Below the pieces are notes generated by a model. The model worked only from the letters and a program-made list of their open reading frames with translations. It did no database searches and was not told where the DNA came from. Positions 54,082-62,802 of a DNA stretch of 62,816 nucleotides are shown in pieces. The translations under genes were made by a program, and so were the position numbers. The first letter of the stretch is position 1. Each line of letters opens with the position of its first letter. Where the stretch lies: contig NZ_KV804976.1 of NCBI RefSeq assembly GCF_001811505.1, forward strand, positions 2,127 to 64,942, given 5' to 3'. The DNA is from Streptococcus sp. HMSC034E03. Lineage in GTDB: Bacteria > Bacillota > Bacilli > Lactobacillales > Streptococcaceae.

Positions 54082-55188
54082 TTAAATAATTGCTTTTCGT
54101 GTGACGACGGCGACGCCTTCTGGTGCCCAGACGGCGACTTTGGCGGTGCCTGTCACTCGAATCCAACCTAGTCCTGAGATGACTAGGTCAGTTTTGTCCT
54201 TGATGGTAAATACATGTTGGACTAGTTTTGGAAAATCTTCTTTTTCCTTGCTATTTGGTGGCGTAAGGAGGGTTCCAAGGTGCTTGTCGTAAAAGACACT
54301 AGCTCCCTCTAGCTTGGTACGATGAAGTTTGAGTTCATTGTCAAAGAAGGCTGTAAAACCTTGCTTTTCTCCTGCAATAAAGTCAAAGCGTCCCAATCCA
54401 CCTAAAAATAGGGTTTGTTCAGGGTTTAGCTGATAGGTTTTTGGCTTGATTTCCTTTTTAGGACTGACATACTTGAGGTTTTTAGCAGTCAAGTAGTGAG
54501 CCATCTGGTGACGATGGATAATCCCTGGTGTATCGTAGATATAAGTTCCATCATCGAGTGGAATTTCAATCTTATCTAGAGTTGTTCCTGGGAAGCGTGA
54601 AGTTGTGATGACGTTCTGGTCACCTGTAATTTCTTGGATAATGGCGTTGATAAGGGTTGATTTCCCGACATTGGTCACCCCAACAACATAGACATCACGT
54701 CCCTTACGGTAGTGCTCGATCTTGTCAATGACTTCCTTAATGGCATGCTTGTTTTGGGCTGAAGTCAAGACGACATCAACAGGACGCAAGCCTTCCTCGT
54801 GAGCACGCTCCATCAGCCACTGGCTAATCTTACCTGGTTTCACCGACTTAGGTAGGATATCTTTTTTGTTTCCAACCAAGAGCACATCATTTCCCGACAC
54901 AAAGCGTGGCAAACCTGGGATAACAGAGCCATTGAAATCAAAAATATCAATGACATTGACCACCAAGGCATCGCTATCTCCAACCTCGTGCAAGAGTTTG
55001 AGGAAATCATCATCCGTTAACTGAACATCAGTGATTTCATTGTAGTGACGAAGACGAAAACAGCGTTGACAATAGACTTCACCTGCCTCCAAACCTTTTT
55101 CGAGTGCCGACTGGGGGGTGAAACCAAGCCCAGTCTTATCTGTAGTCTGAATAGTTGCTCCACAACCAATACAGAGAATTTCTTCCAT
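54082..55188 (-). CDS. yqeH: Ribosome biogenesis GTPase YqeH
   Basis: A circularly permuted GTPase needed for 30S assembly. The 368-residue protein begins with a zinc finger (CIGCG and YCQRCF at about residues 6-9 and 39-42). The permuted G domain follows, with NKKDILP (G4) preceding the P-loop GVTNVGKSTLINA and DTPG. The C-terminal half holds the RNA-binding region. AGGA lies 8 bases before the ATG and the gene follows yqeG after two bases. Confidence 0.95.
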   Translation of the reverse strand: MEEILCIGCGATIQTTDKTGLGFTPQSALEKGLEAGEVYCQRCFRLRHYNEITDVQLTDDDFLKLLHEVGDSDALVVNVIDIFDFNGSVIPGLPRFVSGNDVLLVGNKKDILPKSVKPGKISQWLMERAHEEGLRPVDVVLTSAQNKHAIKEVIDKIEHYRKGRDVYVVGVTNVGKSTLINAIIQEITGDQNVITTSRFPGTTLDKIEIPLDDGTYIYDTPGIIHRHQMAHYLTAKNLKYVSPKKEIKPKTYQLNPEQTLFLGGLGRFDFIAGEKQGFTAFFDNELKLHRTKLEGASVFYDKHLGTLLTPPNSKEKEDFPKLVQHVFTIKDKTDLVISGLGWIRVTGTAKVAVWAPEGVAVVTRKAII

Positions 55189-55190
55189 AA

Positions 55191-55718
55191 TTAGATTCCT
55201 TTTTTATATGTAATCGGTCCGTATTTTTCAGCGATTTTTCTCATCACACGACGCTCACGCGCTCGGTTAATCTGAGTCTTAATAGAGTCGTGCTGGACCA
55301 AGGGTTTGACCAAAATCGAGCGAATACCAGCTCGATGGGCCGCTCGAATATCCGTCATGAGCTGATCTCCAACCATGACCACTTCGTTTTTCTCATAGTG
55401 GAATTCCTTCATGGCACGATCAATCCCGAAAGTAAAGGGCTTCAAAGCCCAATAAACATAGTCAATTCCAAATTTTTCAACTGCACGTTGAACTCTTTTT
55501 TTAGAGTTGTTAGACACCACGATGATGCGAATACCAGCATCACGAAGGTCATGTAACCACTGCTTCATTTCTGGAGTCCCATCAGGGTTATTCCAAGCAA
55601 TCAGAGTGTTGTCCAAATCCACCAAAACAGCTTTGATCCCTTGGTTTTTCAGGCTTTGGACTGTCAAATCATAAACTGCTTCCACAGCAAAATCTGGCAT
55701 GTAATTTTCAATCGCCAT
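55191..55718 (-). CDS. yqeG: HAD-family phosphatase YqeG
   Basis: A 175-residue HAD-IIIA phosphatase with the nucleophile motif VDLDNTLIAW (about residues 35-44), motif II VVSNNSKKRV, and motif IV MVGDQLMTDIRAAHRAG. Substrate is unknown; related phosphatases act on phosphatidylglycerophosphate or nucleotides. AGGAGA lies 4-5 bases before the ATG. First gene of yqeG-yqeH-yhbY-nadD-yqeK. Confidence 0.92.
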   Translation of the reverse strand: MAIENYMPDFAVEAVYDLTVQSLKNQGIKAVLVDLDNTLIAWNNPDGTPEMKQWLHDLRDAGIRIIVVSNNSKKRVQRAVEKFGIDYVYWALKPFTFGIDRAMKEFHYEKNEVVMVGDQLMTDIRAAHRAGIRSILVKPLVQHDSIKTQINRARERRVMRKIAEKYGPITYKKGI

Positions 55719-55734
55719 TCTGTCTCCTTCTCTT

Positions 55735-56640
55735 TTATTTTCTAGTAATTTTCTTCAGCCATTGAGATAAGGCTGCCCATAAAATCAAACTTGCTATTAA
55801 GATATAAATCCAAGCATTGGGCTCTTCTGTAAATGGCAGAGGGACATTCATTCCGAAAAATCCTGTAATGACTGCAAGAATGGCTAGCAAAACTGAGATA
55901 ATGGTCAAGGTTGTCAAACTATCATTCAGGTTATTGTTTAGGATGTTGTTGTAAGAAGCGGAGAGTTGTTGCAAGACTTGAGAAATCAAATCTGTCATGG
56001 ACACCAACTGATGAGCTTCAATCATAGCATCATCAAACTGCTCTCTTTCCACTTCGTTAAAGTTCCGATAAAGCGCATGTCCCTGGATATGCTCCAAGAG
56101 GAGGCGATTTTGTTTAGCCGCTGCCGTTAGATAAACCATACCAGTTTCCAAGTCAGAGAGGGCAAAGAGATTTTTTTTAGTGGTTGTTTGACGCAACAAG
56201 GCACTGATTTCATCCTTACTTTTATCCATCTGTTCAATGACAGGATAATAAGCATTGCTGATAAGCTCTAAACCGGCAAATAGAAACTTGTAGATTGAAA
56301 TGATTTCATGATTTTCAAGATAGCCTAGCATCTGATCAATGACATAAGCGTTCTTATGATTGCTGATGGTAATCATTCGTTGTTTTTCAACGATAAAGGT
56401 CATGGGAATGGCTTCATAGTATTCCTTGTCCTTCTCTAAGTCAAGAACGTTGTAGATAAAGGTCACTGTCCCATTTTCACGGTTATAATCCATGTGGGCT
56501 CGTTCGTTTCTATCCAGCGCATACTCGATGGTTTCTTTATCCAATCCATAGATTTCAGATAAATCTTCAAGATTTTTGATGATTTCCACATCTAGATTAA
56601 TCCAGGTACAACCATTTCCTAACTGCTTATCTAAAAACAT
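55735..56640 (-). CDS. corA: CorA-family magnesium transporter
   Basis: A 301-residue CorA/2-TM-GxN channel protein. The long cytoplasmic N-terminal domain (about residues 1-235, with a helical LSASYNNILNNNLNDSLTTLT stalk) is followed by two membrane helices separated by the signature GFFGMNVP (GMN) and a basic end (KKITRK). It imports Mg2+, or related divalent cations. AAGGAG lies 5 bases before the ATG, and an extended -10 (TGGTACAAT) 27 bases upstream gives it its own promoter. Confidence 0.93.
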   Translation of the reverse strand: MFLDKQLGNGCTWINLDVEIIKNLEDLSEIYGLDKETIEYALDRNERAHMDYNRENGTVTFIYNVLDLEKDKEYYEAIPMTFIVEKQRMITISNHKNAYVIDQMLGYLENHEIISIYKFLFAGLELISNAYYPVIEQMDKSKDEISALLRQTTTKKNLFALSDLETGMVYLTAAAKQNRLLLEHIQGHALYRNFNEVEREQFDDAMIEAHQLVSMTDLISQVLQQLSASYNNILNNNLNDSLTTLTIISVLLAILAVITGFFGMNVPLPFTEEPNAWIYILIASLILWAALSQWLKKITRK

Positions 56641-56666
56641 CGTTTCTCCTTCACCAAACTTTTTCT

Positions 56667-56675
56667 ATTGTACCA
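56667..56675 (-). promoter_or_regulatory. Extended -10 promoter of corA
   Basis: TGGTACAAT on the minus strand, 27 bases before corA, overlapping no gene. The -35 region would lie in the end of the upstream mscS-like gene. Confidence 0.5.
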
Positions 56676-56691
56676 TAAATCAAGTAAAATT

Positions 56692-57258
56692 TCAGTTCTC
56701 TTCTTTTCTTGAAAAATTGCTAACGACGGTGATATTCCTATTAGGAACAAAATGAAGAGCTTGGTCATCACTTCTCAGTTGAGTCGTTCGAATTCCGACA
56801 CTAACGACTTTTCCCGATACAGTAATAGGGCCATTGGTCAAAACAACTTCATCTCCGACATCCAACTGGCGTTCAAAGAGAATAAAGAAGCCGTTGATGA
56901 CATCTGATAGAAAGCCTTGTGCCCCCATACCGATAGCCACTCCAGCAATCCCAGCCCCAGCAAGCAAGCTAGATACAGGCAACCCTAAGATAGACAAGAT
57001 ACAGTAAATCAAGAAGAAATAAAGTGTGTAGTTAAAAATATTCTCAAGCAAACGAGAAATGGTCTTTTGTCTACCTGCATCTCGATTTGAAAATTTAAGT
57101 GATGGTTTGACAATCTTTCGTACAGCAACATGGAGGAACTTTTTAGCTATATAAGATAGAAGGATAAGAAGTAGAAGAGAAATCACCTTGGTCAAGAGAT
57201 TTTCTAAAACAGTTGTTAGATCTAATTTATCCAGATAACGTTGAAAAAATTCTTGCAT
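56692..57258 (-). CDS. Small MscS-family mechanosensitive channel
   Basis: A 188-residue MscS-like protein: a first helix (LTKVISLLLLILLSYIAKKFL), a second (NYTLYFFLIYCILSILGLPV), the pore helix AGAGIAGVAIGMGAQGFLSDVINGFFILFE with the typical glycine/alanine packing, then the beta domain DVGDEVVLTNGPITVSGKVVSVGIRTTQLR. It ends soon after FVPNRNITVVSNFS, so the lower C-terminal alpha/beta cage of MscS (286 residues in E. coli) is absent. There is no downstream coding remnant, so the short form appears genuine. AAGGAG precedes the ATG and an extended -10 lies 21 bases upstream. Confidence 0.88.
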   Translation of the reverse strand: MQEFFQRYLDKLDLTTVLENLLTKVISLLLLILLSYIAKKFLHVAVRKIVKPSLKFSNRDAGRQKTISRLLENIFNYTLYFFLIYCILSILGLPVSSLLAGAGIAGVAIGMGAQGFLSDVINGFFILFERQLDVGDEVVLTNGPITVSGKVVSVGIRTTQLRSDDQALHFVPNRNITVVSNFSRKEEN

Positions 57259-57278
57259 ATAAAACTCCTTTTCTATCC

Positions 57279-57287
57279 ATTATACCA
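57279..57287 (-). promoter_or_regulatory. Extended -10 promoter of the mscS-like gene
   Basis: TGGTATAAT on the minus strand, 21 bases before the start codon. Confidence 0.55.
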
Positions 57288-57350
57288 TAAATCCTTCCCA
57301 GCCATCCTTTTCATAAATATTCATTTATTCTAATAAAATCTATGAGACAC

Positions 57351-57379
57351 TTGCTTTTCAAGTATATTTATACTATAAT
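57351..57379 (+). promoter_or_regulatory. sstT promoter
   Basis: TTGCTT (57351-57356), 17 bases and TATAAT (57374-57379), 29 bases before the sstT ATG. Confidence 0.7.
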
Positions 57380-57408
57380 CATAAACAATACACAAAAAGG
57401 AGACCTTT

Positions 57409-58614
57409 ATGAAAAGAATTATTCGTGCTTGGAACAAAACAAATCTGATCAAACGGATCGGAATCGGAATGACCTTGGGGGCTATTCTAGGTCTACTCGT
57501 TCCTAATCTAACTGGCATCGGTTTATTGGGAGATTTATTTGTAGGAGGACTAAAGGCCATCGCCCCTATCCTGGTTTTTGCTTTAGTCGCTAACGCCCTT
57601 TCCCAACACCAGAAAGGTCAAGATAGCAATATGAAAAAAGTCATTTTCCTCTATTTGCTGGGGACCTTTGCTGCGGCTCTTATAGCAGTTTTGGCTAGCT
57701 TTCTCTTCCCTGTTCAGATGGTCTTGAGTAGCGCTAGCACAGAAGTTACTCCTCCAGACGGTATCGGACAAGTGCTCAGCAATCTTCTGCTAAAAATAGT
57801 AGATAATCCTGTCAATGCCATCATCGAAGCTAACTATATCGGAATTTTGTCTTGGGCTATCGTCTTTGGGATTGCCATGCGAGAAGCTAGCAAAAATAGC
57901 AAGGAGCTACTCAAAACAATGGCCAGTGTGACTTCAAAAATTGTCGAATGGATCATCAACCTTGCGCCATTTGGTATCCTCGGGTTAGTCTTCAAAACCA
58001 TCTCAGACCAAGGTATCGCTAGTTTAGCAAATTACGGAATCTTACTCGGACTTTTGATTGCCACTATGGTTTTCGTTGCCCTAGTGATCAATCCTCTGAT
58101 TGCTTTTCTCTTTATCAAGAAAAATCCTTATCCACTTGTTTGGAAATGTTTGCGTATCAGCGGAGTCACAGCCTTTTTCACCCGAAGTTCCGCTGCTAAT
58201 ATCCCTGTTAATATGAAACTCTGTGAGGATCTAGGTCTTAATCCAGATACCTATTCTGTCTCTATCCCACTTGGATCAACTATCAATATGGCTGGAGCTG
58301 CTGTTACCATCAACATCTTAACCCTAGCTGCTGTCAATACCCTTGGAATCTCAGTTGATTTTGCAACAGCCTTTGTACTCAGTATCGTTGCAGCCATCTC
58401 AGCCTGTGGGGCTTCTGGTATTGCGGGTGGCTCACTCCTTCTCATCCCTGTCGCTTGTAGCCTTTTTGGTATTTCAAACGATATTGCCATGCAGGTTGTG
58501 GGGGTAGGATTTGTCATCGGTGTTATCCAAGACTCTTGCGAAACAGCTCTCAACTCTTCAACAGATGTACTCTTTACAGCAGTTGCCGAATTTGCTTCTA
58601 CTCGAAAAAAATAA
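57409..58614 (+). CDS. sstT: Serine/threonine:Na+ symporter SstT (DAACS family)
   Basis: A 401-residue sodium-coupled transporter for serine and threonine. It shows the DAACS architecture of eight helices and two re-entrant loops, with [20 protein letters not shown] (serine-rich re-entrant loop 1), [15 protein letters not shown] (the NMDGTAL-type motif in helix 7) and [26 protein letters not shown] lies 7 bases before the ATG, under a consensus promoter. It is divergent from the mscS-like gene and followed by a structured 150-base region. Confidence 0.94.
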   Translation: MKRIIRAWNKTNLIKRIGIGMTLGAILGLLVPNLTGIGLLGDLFVGGLKAIAPILVFALVANALSQHQKGQDSNMKKVIFLYLLGTFAAALIAVLASFLFPVQMVLSSASTEVTPPDGIGQVLSNLLLKIVDNPVNAIIEANYIGILSWAIVFGIAMREASKNSKELLKTMASVTSKIVEWIINLAPFGILGLVFKTISDQGIASLANYGILLGLLIATMVFVALVINPLIAFLFIKKNPYPLVWKCLRISGVTAFFTRSSAANIPVNMKLCEDLGLNPDTYSVSIPLGSTINMAGAAVTINILTLAAVNTLGISVDFATAFVLSIVAAISACGASGIAGGSLLLIPVACSLFGISNDIAMQVVGVGFVIGVIQDSCETALNSSTDVLFTAVAEFASTRKK

Positions 58615-58620
58615 TCAAGG

Positions 58621-58745
58621 GCGGTGGGACAGAAATCGATAGACAAAGTCTCGATTTCGTAGTCCCAGCCCCGCGAGGATGATTAGGAGCTTTTTGGAGT
58701 CTAAAAGACGAACAAAAAGTTCAATCAGCTACCGCGTCAAAGTTT
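58621..58745. repeat. Structured intergenic element downstream of sstT
   Basis: A long imperfect hairpin at 58621-58673 (TGGGAC..AAATCGA paired with TCGATTT..GTCCCA) is followed by a nested structure: GCG..GATGATT with AATCAGC..CCGC enclosing CTTTTTG with CAAAAAG. It is compact and lacks coding potential. It may be an intergenic repeat or small RNA; I do not recognise a named family. Confidence 0.4.
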
Positions 58746-58762
58746 GATTGCTAATAAAAAGT

Positions 58763-58792
58763 GAGGTCGGGATCTTTTGTCCCAACCTCTTT
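58763..58792. terminator. Hairpin terminator (repeat copy 2) upstream of the ArAE gene
   Basis: Identical over 30 bases to the terminator at 1-30. It ends transcription from sstT and any RNA made from the preceding structured element, 36 bases before the next start codon. Confidence 0.65.
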
Positions 58793-58827
58793 GTCTGGTT
58801 TCTATCATTCAGTTTAGGAAATGTCTC

Positions 58828-59799
58828 ATGTCTATCACCCAACGTACTTTTAAACTTGTTTTAGCCACTTGTCTAGCCTGTGTTCTAGCCTACTTTCTTG
58901 ATTTATCTTCGGCTGTTTCTGCTGGTATCATCGCCCTTTTGAGCTTATCAGATACCCGTAGAAGCACGATCAAACTGGCTAAAAACCGATTATTCTCAAC
59001 CCTGCTAGCTCTGTCTATCGGTGTTCTGGCCTTTCAACTGACTGGCTACCATATTTGGAGTTTTGGTCTCTATCTGGCCCTCTATGTCCCTCTTGCCTAC
59101 AAATTCGGCTGGGAAATTGGGATTACCCCTAGTAGTGTCTTGGTCAGTCATCTCTTGGTTCAAGAGTCTACCTCACCAGAACTACTAGCGAATGAACTCC
59201 TCCTATTTCTCATCGGTACCAGCTTTGCCTTGACTGTCAATCTCTATATGCCTTCTCGGCAAAAAGAGATCTATCTCTATCATCTCAAGGTAGAAGAAAA
59301 ACTCAAGCATATCCTACTTCGTTTTGAATATTACCTTGGAAAAGGTGATGGCCGAAACCGTGCACAACTTATTGAAGAACTGGACCAACTCCTCGAAGAA
59401 GCTCTCAAACTCGTCTATCTAGACCATTCGGATCATCTTTTTCACCAAACCGATTACCATATCCACTATTTTGAAATGAGACAGAGACAGAGTCGCATTC
59501 TTCGCAATATGGCTCAGCAAATCAACACCTGTAATCTAGCAGCAAGCGAAAGCCTAATCCTTGCCCAGCTATTTGCTAAAATTGCGGATCAACTCAGTCA
59601 GACCAATCCAGCCAACGATTTATTAAATGATATTGAAAGCTACCTGCAGGTATTTCGCAATCGTAACCTCCCTAAAACAAGGGAAGAATTTGAAACACGC
59701 GCAACCTTGCTCCAACTCCTGCGCGAATTGGAAAACTTTATCCAACTGAAAGCTGACTTCTATCAACGCTATGCTAAAGAAGATAGCGATTTATCTTAA
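58828..59799 (+). CDS. Aromatic acid exporter (ArAE_1, DUF939) family membrane protein
   Basis: A 323-residue protein. The N-terminal half carries about five or six membrane helices (FKLVLATCLACVLAYFLDL, AGIIALLSL, RLFSTLLALSIGVLAFQLTG), including SDTRRSTIKLAKNR, the conserved ArAE_1 loop. The C-terminal half (about residues 145-323) is a cytoplasmic helical domain. The family is annotated as putative aromatic acid exporters, but no substrate is proven in streptococci. The start at 58828 has AGGAA seven bases upstream; a 17-residue in-frame extension would run into the terminator and is rejected. Confidence 0.8.
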   Translation: MSITQRTFKLVLATCLACVLAYFLDLSSAVSAGIIALLSLSDTRRSTIKLAKNRLFSTLLALSIGVLAFQLTGYHIWSFGLYLALYVPLAYKFGWEIGITPSSVLVSHLLVQESTSPELLANELLLFLIGTSFALTVNLYMPSRQKEIYLYHLKVEEKLKHILLRFEYYLGKGDGRNRAQLIEELDQLLEEALKLVYLDHSDHLFHQTDYHIHYFEMRQRQSRILRNMAQQINTCNLAASESLILAQLFAKIADQLSQTNPANDLLNDIESYLQVFRNRNLPKTREEFETRATLLQLLRELENFIQLKADFYQRYAKEDSDLS

Positions 59800-59804
59800 T
59801 AACT

Positions 59805-59850
59805 AAAACACCTTTTGAACCGCAAAAACTTGCCATTCAAAAGGTGTTTT
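59805..59850. terminator. Terminator after the ArAE-family gene
   Basis: A perfect 15-base stem (AAAACACCTTTTGAA with TTCAAAAGGTGTTTT) and a 16-base loop, with T-rich 3' flank. It begins just after the stop codon. Confidence 0.75.
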
Positions 59851-59948
59851 TCTGTCTTAAACCTAGCTAACTAGTAAATCATTCTTACAGAATATCAAAA
59901 TTGGCATGAACTCTTATGAAACTTTTAAATGATTGACTTATCTTGCTC

Positions 59949-60146
59949 TTAAGAAGTATAGATGGAATTTCTAAACTCATTTGATTCCTTGAGATATGCC
60001 TTGTATATAGCTTTTTTCAACTTCTGAACAGGAGTTTCAATAAAACGGTATTGTTTTTGGCTGATATTTCCTGCTTTAATCTGAGCAAGTTCTTCTTTTA
60101 CCGCTTCTTCCATCAATTGCTTCATTCGTTCAGGACTGAAAATCAC
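59949..60146 (-). CDS. Uncertain small ORF (about 65 residues), possible remnant
   Basis: A charged, mostly helical product containing SPERMKQLMEEAVKEELAQIKAG and PVQKLKKAIYKAYLKESNEF. The open frame extends upstream to 60245, but that part reads through the strong terminator hairpin of the typA operon and is unlikely to be coding. I give the GTG at 60146 because AAAGG lies about 10 bases upstream; an ATG at 60125 is another option. No promoter or family is recognised. It may be a fragment of a larger lost gene. Confidence 0.3.
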   Translation of the reverse strand: MIFSPERMKQLMEEAVKEELAQIKAGNISQKQYRFIETPVQKLKKAIYKAYLKESNEFRNSIYTS

Positions 60147-60207
60147 TTCTTGCTTACCTTTATAGTCAATCGTAAGAAAATTAAATATGATTTCTTTGTT
60201 ACAGAGT

Positions 60208-60251
60208 AAAAAAACCACAAGTGAAATCAGTTTTTCTGACTTCACTTGTGG
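60208..60251 (-). terminator. Strong terminator of the typA-DUF3165 operon
   Basis: On the minus strand CCACAAGTGAAGTCAG pairs with CTGATTTCACTTGTGG (16 pairs, one wobble, AAAAA loop), followed by seven T. Confidence 0.9.
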
Positions 60252-60304
60252 TATGTTTTATAAATATCATTACTGAATTCTAGCAAAACTCCACAGCCAT
60301 TTGC

Positions 60305-60550
60305 CTATCTCTTTTTCACCGACATTAAGGATATATCTCGCAGACTAAAGTAAGTGAGAGCAAGCATAGCTACTGTGATAAAGAATTCTGTTGGCAGTTG
60401 GAAGATTTGTAAGATTGACAACATCAATAGAATCAATAGGGCAACAAAAGCAAATACTAGAATAACAATGTTGACTGTTCCCTTGATACTTTGAGGTGTC
60501 GCAAATACATAGAGTAAGAGTAATAAAATCCCTATGATTAAATAGACCAT
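60305..60550 (-). CDS. DUF3165 family small membrane protein
   Basis: An 81-residue protein with three hydrophobic segments (VYLIIGILLLLLYVFA; VNIVILVFAFVALLILLMLSIL; FFITVAMLALTYFSL) and a basic end (SVKKR). I recognise it as the streptococcal DUF3165 family encoded next to typA. It starts 19 bases after the typA stop and shares its terminator. The ribosome site is weak (AAAGAG). Function unknown. Confidence 0.75.
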   Translation of the reverse strand: MVYLIIGILLLLLYVFATPQSIKGTVNIVILVFAFVALLILLMLSILQIFQLPTEFFITVAMLALTYFSLRDISLMSVKKR

Positions 60551-60569
60551 TTTCTGCTCTTTCTAGCTC

Positions 60570-62411
60570 TTATTCAGCTGATTTTTTCTTTTTGTTTGCT
60601 TTCTCACGCTCTGCCTTGTTAAGGATTTGTTTACGCAAACGGATAGACTCAGGCGTTACTTCCATGTACTCATCGTCGTTCAAGAACTCAAGTGATTCTT
60701 CAAGAGTCAAGATACGAGGAGTCTTGATAACCGCTGTTTGGTCCTTAGTAGCGGAACGAACGTTGGTCATTTGTTTCGCTTTAGTGATATTAACTGTCAA
60801 GTCATTTTCACGAGAGTTTTCACCGATGATCATTCCTTCGTAAACCTCAGTACCTGGGTTGACAAAGATAGTACCGCGTTCTTCGATAGACATGATTGAG
60901 TAAGTTGTAGCCTTACCAGCATCGATAGAAACAAGGGCACCACGGTGACGACCACCAATTTCACCTGGAATCAAAGGCAAGTATTGGTCGAAGGTGTGGT
61001 TCATGATACCGTAACCACGAGTCATTGACAAGAACTCAGTTGAGTATCCAATCAAACCACGCGCAGGAACGAGGAAGACCAAACGAGTTTGACCATTACC
61101 AGTTGAGATCATATCCAACATTTCACCTTTACGTTCAGAAAGACTTTGGATAACGGATCCTTGGTATTCTTCAGGTGTGTCGATTTGCACGCGTTCAAAT
61201 GGTTCACATTTGACGCCATCAATTTCTTTTACGATAACTTCTGGACGAGATACTTGAAGCTCATAGCCCTCACGACGCATTGTTTCGATAAGGATTGACA
61301 AGTGCAATTCCCCACGTCCTGATACAGTCCATTTATCTGGTGAGTCAGTTGGTTCAACACGAAGAGAAACGTCTGTTTGCAATTCTGCTTGAAGGCGCTC
61401 TTCAACCTTACGAGAAGTGACCCATTTACCTTCACGACCAGCAAATGGTGAGTTGTTGACCAAGAAGGTCATTTGAAGTGTTGGCTCATCGATGTGAAGA
61501 ACTGGAAGAGCTTCAACTGCGTCTGTAGGAGTAATTGTTTCACCAACGAAGATATCTTCCATACCTGAAACGGCAATCAAGTCACCAGCTTTGGCTTCTT
61601 GAATTTCACGACGTTCCAAACCAAAGAAACCAAAGAGTTTTGTGACACGGAAGTTCTTAGTTGTACCATCCAATTTAGAAAGGGTTACTTGATCCCCAAC
61701 CTTTACACTACCACGGAAGACACGTCCGATACCGATACGACCTACGAAGTCGTTGTAGTCCAAAAGTGACACTTGGAATTGAAGGGGCTCATCTGAGTTA
61801 TCAACTGGAGCTGGAATGTGGTCGATAATAGTGTCAAAGATTGGCGCCATAGTCTTTTCTTGGTCTGCTGGATCATCTGACAATGAAGATGTTCCGTTGA
61901 TAGCTGACGCATAAACAACTGGGAAGTCAAGTTGGTCATCATCCGCACCAAGCTCGATGAAAAGTTCCAAGACTTCATCCACTACTTCTGCTGGACGAGC
62001 TGATGGCTTATCAATTTTGTTAACCACAACGATAGGCACAAGGTCTTGTTCCAAGGCTTTTTTCAATACGAAACGAGTCTGTGGCATAGTTCCTTCGTAA
62101 GCATCTACGACCAAAACAACACCGTCAACCATTTTCATGATACGTTCAACTTCTCCACCGAAGTCCGCGTGTCCTGGTGTGTCCATGATGTTGATACGAG
62201 TTCCGTTGTAGGCAACTGCTGTATTTTTCGCAAGGATGGTGATTCCACGCTCTTTCTCAATATCGTTTGAGTCCATTGCACGCTCAGCTAACTCTGTACG
62301 CGCGTCAAGAGTTTCAGATTGTTTCAACAATTCGTCAACGAGGGTCGTTTTACCGTGGTCGACGTGGGCGATAATCGCGATATTACGGATATCTTCTCTT
62401 AATTTTGTCAT
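60570..62411 (-). CDS. typA: Translational GTPase TypA/BipA
   Basis: A ribosome-associated GTPase of the EF-G/LepA group linked to stress tolerance and 50S assembly. The 613-residue protein has G1 [16 protein letters not shown]2 ERGITI, G3 [12 protein letters not shown]4 [12 protein letters not shown], and the BipA-specific C-terminal domain ([26 protein letters not shown]-like [14 protein letters not shown]). The ATG at 62411 is chosen for GAGGAA a few bases upstream and the pneumococcal length; an in-frame ATG seven codons earlier lacks a site. An extended -10 (TGGTATAAT) lies 44 bases upstream. Confidence 0.96.
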   Translation of the reverse strand: MTKLREDIRNIAIIAHVDHGKTTLVDELLKQSETLDARTELAERAMDSNDIEKERGITILAKNTAVAYNGTRINIMDTPGHADFGGEVERIMKMVDGVVLVVDAYEGTMPQTRFVLKKALEQDLVPIVVVNKIDKPSARPAEVVDEVLELFIELGADDDQLDFPVVYASAINGTSSLSDDPADQEKTMAPIFDTIIDHIPAPVDNSDEPLQFQVSLLDYNDFVGRIGIGRVFRGSVKVGDQVTLSKLDGTTKNFRVTKLFGFFGLERREIQEAKAGDLIAVSGMEDIFVGETITPTDAVEALPVLHIDEPTLQMTFLVNNSPFAGREGKWVTSRKVEERLQAELQTDVSLRVEPTDSPDKWTVSGRGELHLSILIETMRREGYELQVSRPEVIVKEIDGVKCEPFERVQIDTPEEYQGSVIQSLSERKGEMLDMISTGNGQTRLVFLVPARGLIGYSTEFLSMTRGYGIMNHTFDQYLPLIPGEIGGRHRGALVSIDAGKATTYSIMSIEERGTIFVNPGTEVYEGMIIGENSRENDLTVNITKAKQMTNVRSATKDQTAVIKTPRILTLEESLEFLNDDEYMEVTPESIRLRKQILNKAEREKANKKKKSAE

Positions 62412-62454
62412 GATTTCCTCTATTGTATTCAAAAATTTATTTTCTAACTGAACG

Positions 62455-62463
62455 ATTATACCA
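62455..62463 (-). promoter_or_regulatory. Extended -10 promoter of typA
   Basis: TGGTATAAT on the minus strand, 44 bases before typA. Beyond it, up to 62555, I see no gene or clear signal. Confidence 0.6.
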
Positions 62464-62555
62464 CAATTTTAAGCAAATGACTTAATTCAAGTAAGTGTAA
62501 ATGTTTTCAAAAGATCATTATTCTTTATAAATTGAAATACAGTTGAAAAGGCATC

Positions 62556-62729
62556 TTAAAATAATGTACTAATGTTACGAAAACTAATACAGCTGATGGT
62601 TTTCCCATCGGACTTGGCTACTTTTTCTAGCTGGTCATTGACATAGTTGGTGCTATGACCGTTGGCATCTGTTTCTTTTGCCAAGCTACCTGTAGCGTCA
62701 TAGGCATACTGAGTCACTCCACCTACACA
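62556..62729 (-). pseudogene. Fragment of an RHS/YD-repeat protein
   Basis: On the minus strand an open stretch of about 57 codons without a start codon encodes TQYAYDATGSLAKETDANG followed by HSTNYVNDQLEKVAKSDGKT, a clear RHS/YD-repeat (YD..G.L..ETDANG). It is closed on both sides by stop codons and has no promoter or ribosome site. It appears to be what is left of a large RHS/WapA-type polymorphic toxin or surface protein gene. Confidence 0.7.
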
Positions 62730-62772
62730 TTATCTTAAGTTAAACCTCACTATTTTGCTTACTATTTGAAAA

Positions 62773-62802
62773 TGAAGTTGAGACCGCATCATCTCAACTT
62801 CA
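62773..62802. terminator. Hairpin terminator at the right edge
   Basis: An 11-base perfect stem (TGAAGTTGAGA with TCTCAACTTCA, 8-base loop), with TTTTC beyond it on the minus strand. It probably ends a gene lying outside the window to the right. Confidence 0.55.
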
